From contig KB912069.1 of NCBI GenBank assembly GCA_000383735.1, forward strand, positions 5,725 to 38,049: a stretch of 32,325 nt of DNA, in the 5' to 3' direction. A model generated the notes under the pieces. That model was given only the letters and a program-made list of their open reading frames with translations, did no database searches and was not told the origin of the DNA. The stretch is from Verrucomicrobia bacterium SCGC AAA164-M04. Its GTDB lineage: Bacteria > Verrucomicrobiota > Verrucomicrobiae > Verrucomicrobiales > Akkermansiaceae. Positions 26,293 through 32,325 of the stretch are shown here, piece by piece (positions within the stretch are counted from its first letter, which is position 1; each line of letters begins with the position of its first letter). Position numbers and translations under genes: made by a program.

Positions 26293-29200
26293 GATGAGAA
26301 CCTCCCTTAATTTTTGGATTTTCCAAAGGTTTATTTCGACCTGTGAGCAAATCGGTGCCCAGGTTACGAAAATCTTCGAGGATCACATAGAGCGAAGGAA
26401 CCAAGACAAGAGTAATCGCGGTCGCAAAAAGAATCCCAAAGCCAAGCGAAACTGCCATTGGAATGAGAAACTTTGCCTGCATATCATCTTCTAACAACAT
26501 CGGCATGAGGCCTGCAAAGGTCGTAAGCGAAGTCAGAAGGATTGGCCGGAATCGCCTTACCCCAGCATTGCGGGCAGCCTCCAAGATACTCGTTCCAGCC
26601 TTTCGATTACGGTTCACATAGTCAACGAGTACTAGTGAATCATTCACTACCACCCCAGCCAGCGCAACAATCCCACACATTGACATAATACTCATATTCA
26701 ACCCCATGAAAATATGTCCCGCCACCGCGCCTACCATACCAAATGGAATCACGCTCATCACGATCAAAGGCTGCACGTAGCTTTTTAGTGGAATCGCCAT
26801 TAAAACATACATCAACAAGAGAGCCCCGACAAAGCCGACTCCCATCTCACGAATACTGTCGCGCTGCTGGCTTTGTTCCCCCTCGAAGGAATACCGAACA
26901 CCCGGAAAATTTTTGGAAATTTTATCGAGTACCTCATCAGTATATTTACTCACAATTTCATTTGCGTTATAACCTCCAACGAGATCAACATCGCCCTTAA
27001 TACTGATCGTGCGAAAACGATCTACCCGTGTCACAGCTGCTGGGCCTCGACCGTAATCGGGGATTACGACGTCAAGAAGAGGCACCCTCTCCCCCTCTGG
27101 CGTTCTTAGTTTCATTTTCTCAAAATTGGCAAGCGACTCGCGCTCTGATTCGGGATAACGCACCATCACTTTCACCTCATCACGGCCCCGCTGCAATCGC
27201 TGCACTTCGTTTCCGTAAAAAGCATCTCTCACCTGATTCATGACCATGTTCAAATCAAAACCTAGGGCCTTGCCACGTGGAGTGAGATCCCGAATGATTA
27301 GCTCCTCTCGGCCACGACGGTCAGAATTAGAAACATCAACAACTCCTTTGTAATCATTACGCAATCGCTCCGTCGCCCAAGTTGCCGCTGCCACCAATTG
27401 TTCGTTGTCCGGCCCAGTAAGATTAATATCAATGGCATTCCCACCCGCTGCCGTTTCAGCCCTGAAAGCGAGAGAAACTACCCCTGGAATTTCACCCGCA
27501 AGTTCCTGCCACATCGATTTTAATTCCTCACTGGATAGGTCGCGATCTTTTGCTGCCGCGAGCTCGAGGGTCACTTCTCCTAGATGGGTGCCAGTAGGAG
27601 TAACGGGTGAAAAACCACCCTGAAAGGGTTGCATGCCTGCCGTCGCTAGCTGATTAGCGATAATAGAATTGCCCTTGTTATCCTGCGTTGTAGCGCCGAG
27701 TTCAAGAGAAGCCGCTTCCAAGCGCTTTACCACTTCCTGAGTATCACCAAATGGAGCACCCAACGGCATTTCAAGTTTTGCCGACAGAATCTCGCCTTCT
27801 ACCTTCGGGAAAAATTGGAAGGGCAACCATCCAGTTTTGACCAGGGACACTGAAAGTATAACGAGGGCTATAAATACAACCCAAACCAAATAGCGAAACT
27901 TTAAACAAACCTCCAAAAACGGTGAATAAGCAACCTTCACAAATCGCTCAAGCCCACTTGAAATCCTTCGCTGCAAGCGAATCAATGGATTGACACTCGG
28001 ACGATTAGAATGGGGCTTAAGGAGCGCCAAATGAGCAGGAAGGACAAACTTCGACTGCAACAGAGAGAATCCCAGAACAGGAATTACCACCAAGGGAATA
28101 TTCGGCCAGATTTTCCCGCTTACTCCACTTAGTCCAAGCATTGGCGTAAAAGCCATCATAGTCGTAAGAATCCCAAAAATCACTACGATTCCGACTTCGT
28201 GAGTCCCCTTCCAACTGGCCTCCTTCGGGTGCTCACCTTCCTGGATACGGGTATAAACATTTTCACCAACTACGATGGCATCATCCACAACGATCCCCAA
28301 AACAAGGATGAACGCGAAGGCAGAGATCATATTTATCGAAATCCCAAGGGCAGGCATTAACCAGAGACCACCAGCAAAAGAAACCGGAATTCCCAGCGCC
28401 ACCAAAAATGCCAGACTTGGCCGCAGGAAAAGCGCAAGGACAAGGAGAACTAGAAGAAGTCCTATTCCGATATTGCTTTTGAGGAGATCCAATCGTCCTT
28501 TCAAAATGAAACTCGCGTCATTCCAAACTTCGATTTCTACACCCTCGGGTTTCTGCAACGATTCTACGTATTCCCGGGCAAGCTTCGCAATTGCTAAGGT
28601 ATCCTGCTCGGCCACACGAAAAACATGAAGCACAACTGCCGGGCGACCATTAAAGGTGGACACAAGCTCAATATCTTCAAACCCGTCGATTACCGAAGCA
28701 ATCTGCCCGAGGTTCAAATTGGATCCATCGGGCAACTTCTTAATTGTCACCTCGCGAAACTCCTCACCTCTGTATTTACGACCAAGAGCTCTTACCACAA
28801 TTTCACCCGAATCGGTTCTCACCGAACCACTAGGGAGATCCAGCGAGGCACGACTAATAGCAGTCGCCACCTCCCTCAATGTAAGATCATACTGCCTGAG
28901 AGTATCCTCGGACACTTCGATTGAAATTTCATAAGGACGGACCGAAGCCAGCTCAACTTTCTTGATGGTTTCTTCCCCCTTTAGAAGCGCCTGAATAAAC
29001 CCTCCAGGATCAGCAAAAAAAGCCTCCCTTTTTGACTCCGGCTTAGGTGCAACGTGGTTCAATAATCCATCACGAATTCCCTCCGCATACTCACGAAGAC
29101 TTGTCTCATCGGTATCCGCTGTAATAGCAAGACTCAGAATTTGTCTATTTACGACCAACTCTTCGAAAACTGGTTCCTCGGCATTTTCAGCAAAATTATC

Positions 29201-29548
29201 AATGGCATCGACGTTGGTCTGCACGTCACCCATCACATCCCTGGTTTCATAACCAGTTTCAACCTCAATTGTGAGCGTACCGATATTTCTAACGGCAGAA
29301 GAGGTAACCCGCTTAATACCCTCCACTTCAGCAATCGCTTCCTCTATCGGGATGACGATCCCACTTACCACCTCCTCCGGAGTAGCATTAGGATAGGGAA
29401 CTTTCACGATAACAGCATCAAAAGATGTCTCTGGAAAGACCTCCTTACGAAGTTGAAACCACGCGGCAAATCCGGCAAGCAAGACTGCGAGCATGAGAAA
29501 GTTGGCCGCGACATGATTGCCACTAAACCATTTTATCGATTTCTGCAT
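26282..29548 (-). CDS. RND efflux pump, inner-membrane permease
   Basis: This 1088-residue proton-driven RND transporter is of the hydrophobe/amphiphile efflux type. It opens with [16 protein letters not shown] (first membrane helix) and [12 protein letters not shown]. The usual twelve helices come in two blocks, with two large periplasmic loops between helices 1-2 and 7-8. The proton-relay acids of TM4 are present ([14 protein letters not shown], about residue 415). In the TM10 region [16 protein letters not shown] (about 965), the lysine of AcrB is not at its usual spot, as in other members of this branch. There is an extra stretch of about 25 residues ([16 protein letters not shown]) in the first periplasmic loop before the usual V-R-x-Y-E-I-S-I-E-V strand. 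It starts 4 bp after the membrane-fusion gene and overlaps the polyketide synthase gene by 11 bp. Confidence 0.96.
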   Translation of the reverse strand: MQKSIKWFSGNHVAANFLMLAVLLAGFAAWFQLRKEVFPETSFDAVIVKVPYPNATPEEVVSGIVIPIEEAIAEVEGIKRVTSSAVRNIGTLTIEVETGYETRDVMGDVQTNVDAIDNFAENAEEPVFEELVVNRQILSLAITADTDETSLREYAEGIRDGLLNHVAPKPESKREAFFADPGGFIQALLKGEETIKKVELASVRPYEISIEVSEDTLRQYDLTLREVATAISRASLDLPSGSVRTDSGEIVVRALGRKYRGEEFREVTIKKLPDGSNLNLGQIASVIDGFEDIELVSTFNGRPAVVLHVFRVAEQDTLAIAKLAREYVESLQKPEGVEIEVWNDASFILKGRLDLLKSNIGIGLLLVLLVLALFLRPSLAFLVALGIPVSFAGGLWLMPALGISINMISAFAFILVLGIVVDDAIVVGENVYTRIQEGEHPKEASWKGTHEVGIVVIFGILTTMMAFTPMLGLSGVSGKIWPNIPLVVIPVLGFSLLQSKFVLPAHLALLKPHSNRPSVNPLIRLQRRISSGLERFVKVAYSPFLEVCLKFRYLVWVVFIALVILSVSLVKTGWLPFQFFPKVEGEILSAKLEMPLGAPFGDTQEVVKRLEAASLELGATTQDNKGNSIIANQLATAGMQPFQGGFSPVTPTGTHLGEVTLELAAAKDRDLSSEELKSMWQELAGEIPGVVSLAFRAETAAGGNAIDINLTGPDNEQLVAAATWATERLRNDYKGVVDVSNSDRRGREELIIRDLTPRGKALGFDLNMVMNQVRDAFYGNEVQRLQRGRDEVKVMVRYPESERESLANFEKMKLRTPEGERVPLLDVVIPDYGRGPAAVTRVDRFRTISIKGDVDLVGGYNANEIVSKYTDEVLDKISKNFPGVRYSFEGEQSQQRDSIREMGVGFVGALLLMYVLMAIPLKSYVQPLIVMSVIPFGMVGAVAGHIFMGLNMSIMSMCGIVALAGVVVNDSLVLVDYVNRNRKAGTSILEAARNAGVRRFRPILLTSLTTFAGLMPMLLEDDMQAKFLIPMAVSLGFGILFATAITLVLVPSLYVILEDFRNLGTDLLTGRNKPLENPKIKGGSHHVS

Positions 29549-29552
29549 GAAT

Positions 29553-30713
29553 TCAATTAGCCGTATTAATTTCCTCTCCCTGCTCGCTGGTCTTAACCAA
29601 TTCTAGGTTCATCCCTAGGATTGGCATATCAAGTTTTGTGAGAATGACTTTCTCACCGTCAGCAATTCCCTGAGTTACAAAAACTCGATCGGCTGTGCGC
29701 CTAGCGACCATTAAATCCCTAATCTCCAACTTATTTTCTCTATTTAGAACGAAAATTTGATTACGCCCTCGAACCGCTGATCGGGGTACGCTGACCACTT
29801 TGGGTAAAACAGCGCCTCCGATAGTAGCATTTAGAAAAATCCCCGGTGAAGGTAAAACAAATTGAGATCGGTGTTCCTCATTTGCAAAAATCCTTGCCAA
29901 CACAAATGCGGAAAGAGTCTTTTGACCAACTTCGCCCAGGTCCCACATTATCTCAGCATTCCACTCATATAATTCCCCCCCAATGTTAGTAAAGAGAGTG
30001 ACGTTTGTTTCCTTGGGAAGCTGAGCATAATCATCTAATGAAAACGGCAATCGGATCATGAGATTTTTAGGATCATAAATCATCCCAAGTTGAGATCCAG
30101 GAACTACTGTTGCCCCAAGATTCAGGTTTGTTGACCTTACTCGGCAGTCAAAGGGAGCGACAATCTTAGTCCGAATCAAATCAGCCTCAGCTTTTTTCCT
30201 TGCTGCAATTGCTGCTGCGACCCGCGCCTTTGCGCCTTTCAAAAACGGCACTCGTAAAACGAGATCACTCGCTACCTTCCCCCCACCAATTTTATTCCAA
30301 TCCCTAGCCGCTTGATCCGCCCGTGCCTTCTCCTGAACCAAAGCCAATTCCGCGTCAGCAAGAATTGACTCCGCCTGGGCAACCGCGGCCTGATAATTGA
30401 TTGGATCAATTTCTGCGATAACGAATCCCTTCTTGTAGGTTGCTCCGACTTCGAAGTTATCGTCCACGACTGTAAGCCTCCCTCCAATCGCAGCAGAAAG
30501 AACGGTGTCTCGGCGCGCCGTCACAACGCCTTCACTCTCAAGAGAGAATTTCAGATCATCTTCAGTAACTACCTCAACCTCAACAACAGGTATCGCTTCC
30601 ACTCTTTTTTTCTTTTCAGCTTCGGGCGCATTCTCCTTGAGAAGCTTAATTCCAAAAACAGTCAATCCAAGGACGGCGACTATAGCAAAAATGGTTGTGA
30701 TGAGAGTCTTCAT
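29553..30713 (-). CDS. RND efflux periplasmic adaptor (membrane-fusion protein)
   Basis: This 386-residue HlyD/AcrA-type adaptor links the inner-membrane pump to the outer-membrane duct. An N-terminal signal anchor (about residues 5-23) is followed by the split lipoyl domain (about 65-100 and 185-225, with RTKIVAPFDCRVRS and LGATVVPGSQLGMI) around a helical hairpin rich in Ala, Glu and Lys (about 105-185). Beta-barrel and membrane-proximal domains follow (VVSVPRSAVRGRNQIFVL, VFVTQGIADGEKVILT). No lipobox Cys is visible, so the anchor is probably an uncleaved helix. It is 6 bp downstream of the outer-membrane factor gene and 4 bp upstream of the pump gene, completing a full tripartite set. Confidence 0.95.
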   Translation of the reverse strand: MKTLITTIFAIVAVLGLTVFGIKLLKENAPEAEKKKRVEAIPVVEVEVVTEDDLKFSLESEGVVTARRDTVLSAAIGGRLTVVDDNFEVGATYKKGFVIAEIDPINYQAAVAQAESILADAELALVQEKARADQAARDWNKIGGGKVASDLVLRVPFLKGAKARVAAAIAARKKAEADLIRTKIVAPFDCRVRSTNLNLGATVVPGSQLGMIYDPKNLMIRLPFSLDDYAQLPKETNVTLFTNIGGELYEWNAEIMWDLGEVGQKTLSAFVLARIFANEEHRSQFVLPSPGIFLNATIGGAVLPKVVSVPRSAVRGRNQIFVLNRENKLEIRDLMVARRTADRVFVTQGIADGEKVILTKLDMPILGMNLELVKTSEQGEEINTAN

Positions 30714-30719
30714 ACGAAC

Positions 30720-32132
30720 TTAATTCTGAGGTCTATAATCTCCACCCAAAGCGAGATGGAAAGTAATTCGATTATCGAGGCGGAGCCTCCTGAGGGTAGT
30801 TTTTTGCGAAGCCAAATTGATCCGACTTCTCTGTGCAGTAATCAAGGTCAGGACTTCTCCCACACCACCTGCATATTCGCTAGCCGCCGCATCTGTAGCT
30901 TCCTCGGCAAATTTGAGTGCCTCGGTAATAGCCTGCTCCCGGGCAACCAAAAATTTCTCAGCTACCATCGCCTGCTCAACTTCGCCGAATGCTTTGAGCA
31001 CGGCGCTTTGGAGCTCAGCAAGATTCGCGCGATCATCCCCTTGGTATTTAGCATACTCTGCACGCAACTTTCCACCCGACCAAATCGGCTGGGTCAGACC
31101 ACCCGCTAGTGACCAAACCCCAAAATCAGAGTTGAAAATCGTTCGCATTGTATCGGTTGTCGTCCCAGCGCCACTCGTGAGGATAAAACTAGGATAAGAG
31201 GCCCGCTTAGCCTTTTTCACAAGACTACCAGACGAGGCGAAACGGCGTTCCGCTTCGAGAATATCCGGTCGACGCAAAAGCAACTCAGAAGGTAACCCTG
31301 ATGGTGGTGTAGCCGGAACTTCAGGTAGAGAGACTGAACCCTTCAACACGCCTTTGGGATATCTCCCCAAAAGTAACTCTAATTGTCTCACAGCCTGCTC
31401 ACGTTCACCATTGCGCTGGGCAATCAAAGCTTTGTTAATCGCAACCTCACTCTCGGCCAATCGAACTTCGGCAGCAGATCCACCATCGGCAGCAAGAGCA
31501 TTATTGTAACGATCGATCACGATATCTTTCGTAGCGTTAAGCAGTTCCTGCGTTTCCATTGCTAGCATGATTTGCTCGCTAGCCTCGGCTAAAGCCAGCC
31601 AAGATCTCATCACTTGGGCTGCGAGAGAGGCTCGAGCAGCACGGTAGGAATTCCCTTCGGCTTGAGCGTCAGCTAAAAGGGCGGCTTGCTCCGCTCGACG
31701 GAGTCCCCAAATATCGGGTTCCCACGAAACCGTCATATTAGCTCCGAAGTTACTGAAGTTAGCCGAAGGAATACCACCCTCGCCGCCAAGCGGTATGCCG
31801 ATAAAGAGCTGCTTTTGACGGCTCGTATTGAGGCCTGCTGAAGCTTGAGGCTTCATCGCTGCTCCAGCCGACTTCGCTGAAGCGATAGCTCGATTGACCC
31901 TCTCGGCGGCAACCTGCATATCAGGATTACGCCGAAAGGCTTCGCTTACCAAGGCCTCGACCCGAGATCCTCCAAGACGTCGGACCCAATTCGTATCAAT
32001 CCCAGCCAAAGCCTCTGGGCTTGCCGACCAACGCAATGGAACCACCTTTTCCACTGCGTCCATTCGCGATTCAGGAATACTTGCTGAGCACCCAGCGAGC
32101 ACGACTACTATAAACGGGAGAATCTTTTTCAT
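30720..32132 (-). CDS. Outer-membrane efflux lipoprotein of the RND operon (OprM/NodT-type)
   Basis: This 470-residue outer-membrane factor has a lipobox LAGC (C15). Two TolC-type repeats follow (about residues 55-250 and 265-465). Landmarks are VSWEPDIWGLRRAEQ, LELLLGRYPKG, LPSELLLRRPDILEAER and the C-terminal FHLALGGDYRPQN. It shares all of these with the orphan copy at 2825-4219. Its start codon overlaps the stop of the upstream TetR-type gene (ATGA), and it is followed after 6 bp by the adaptor. With the adaptor and pump it should form a complete envelope-spanning exporter. The likely cargo, judged by position only, is the product of the downstream polyketide synthase. Confidence 0.95.
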   Translation of the reverse strand: MKKILPFIVVVLAGCSASIPESRMDAVEKVVPLRWSASPEALAGIDTNWVRRLGGSRVEALVSEAFRRNPDMQVAAERVNRAIASAKSAGAAMKPQASAGLNTSRQKQLFIGIPLGGEGGIPSANFSNFGANMTVSWEPDIWGLRRAEQAALLADAQAEGNSYRAARASLAAQVMRSWLALAEASEQIMLAMETQELLNATKDIVIDRYNNALAADGGSAAEVRLAESEVAINKALIAQRNGEREQAVRQLELLLGRYPKGVLKGSVSLPEVPATPPSGLPSELLLRRPDILEAERRFASSGSLVKKAKRASYPSFILTSGAGTTTDTMRTIFNSDFGVWSLAGGLTQPIWSGGKLRAEYAKYQGDDRANLAELQSAVLKAFGEVEQAMVAEKFLVAREQAITEALKFAEEATDAAASEYAGGVGEVLTLITAQRSRINLASQKTTLRRLRLDNRITFHLALGGDYRPQN

Positions 32133-32325
32133 TGTCTAAAACCTGCGTCGCAGAAATCGATAATGCGCTTGAGTGTAACTGAAAGTTTTTCATCAGCTAT
32201 TTTCCCATCACTAATCTTTTTGAGGATATCACGGTGGGTTAGCGTGTTGGCAAGAACACCAAAGCAAAAATGAATCCGCCAAAACACATCATCGGCAGAT
32301 AACCCCGGACAGGCCTCCATAAAGG
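32129..32325 (-). CDS. TetR-family transcriptional regulator, C-terminal part (cut by window edge)
   Basis: Only the last 64 or so codons are inside the window; the reading frame continues past the right edge, so the apparent ATG at 32320 is probably internal. The visible part (GLSADDVFWRIHFCFGVLAN, then LKRIIDFCDAGFRQ) resembles the ligand-binding C-terminus of TetR/AcrR regulators, where L-x-x-E-x-x-x-W-R-x-H-F-x-x-G is followed by a final helix ending in F-x-x-A-G-x-R. The DNA-binding helix-turn-helix would lie outside. Its stop overlaps the start of the outer-membrane factor gene (ATGA), the normal arrangement for a local repressor of an RND operon. It would be expected to respond to the pump's cargo (inference). 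Confidence 0.65.
   Translation of the reverse strand, partial: FMEACPGLSADDVFWRIHFCFGVLANTLTHRDILKKISDGKIADEKLSVTLKRIIDFCDAGFRQ

Noticed and set aside
1..32325. tRNA or rRNA genes, CRISPR arrays, insertion sequences, prophage
   Set aside because: Reading both strands showed no T-loop-like cloverleaf, no regularly spaced repeats and no transposase, integrase or phage protein.

Overview
The window most likely comes from a verrucomicrobial (PVC-group) Gram-negative bacterium; no rRNA is present to prove it. Pointers are the long-form IspG with a large insertion (shared with chlamydiae and plants), a DUF6807 'PmoA-like' protein, a remnant of a sigma factor of a type I associate with Verrucomicrobia, and many outer-membrane proteins (TamA/TamB, two outer-membrane efflux lipoproteins, a beta-barrel). 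Recognisable Shine-Dalgarno sites are scarce, so most starts were chosen from protein homology. No tRNA, rRNA, CRISPR array, insertion sequence or phage gene was seen.

Layout, left to right. 27-1772 (-): a CAP-domain secreted protein followed by RNase III. 1868-2755: panD (+) and nadC (-) converge, and both have lost their 3' thirds at one shared breakpoint near 2069-2077. 2825-5567 (+): an orphan outer-membrane efflux lipoprotein and a beta-barrel protein with a His/Asp/Glu-rich loop, possibly metal-related. 5806-8190 (+): pheT without pheS, behind a leader with two abutting perfect dyads. 8370-10828: a DUF1287 protein (-), divergent from a CBM9-like protein and a GT9 glycosyltransferase (+). 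10877-13389 (-): ispG, clpS and a DUF2017-like gene, tightly packed. 13574-13744 (-): a truncated ECF sigma factor. 13844-14749 (+): a DUF6807 protein. 14889-20431 (+): tamB-tamA, overlapping by GTGA. 20476-22182 (+): an orphan NuoE-NuoF fusion, closed by a strong terminator. 22420-23433 (-): threonine aldolase.

The right third (23553 to the edge, -) reads as one six-gene operon ending in a hairpin at 23495-23530: a TetR-type regulator (cut by the window edge), outer-membrane factor, membrane-fusion protein, RND pump, type III polyketide synthase, and a secreted protein with four FKBP domains. The regulator and outer-membrane factor overlap by ATGA, and the pump and polyketide synthase overlap by 11 bp. 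A natural reading is a small-molecule producer coupled to its own tripartite exporter and regulator. This is the best candidate for an undescribed system here, but product and substrate are unknown.

The other standout is the panD/nadC junction. Neither fragment should make a working enzyme, so it is either a real deletion in a cell with other routes to beta-alanine and NAD, or an assembly chimera.
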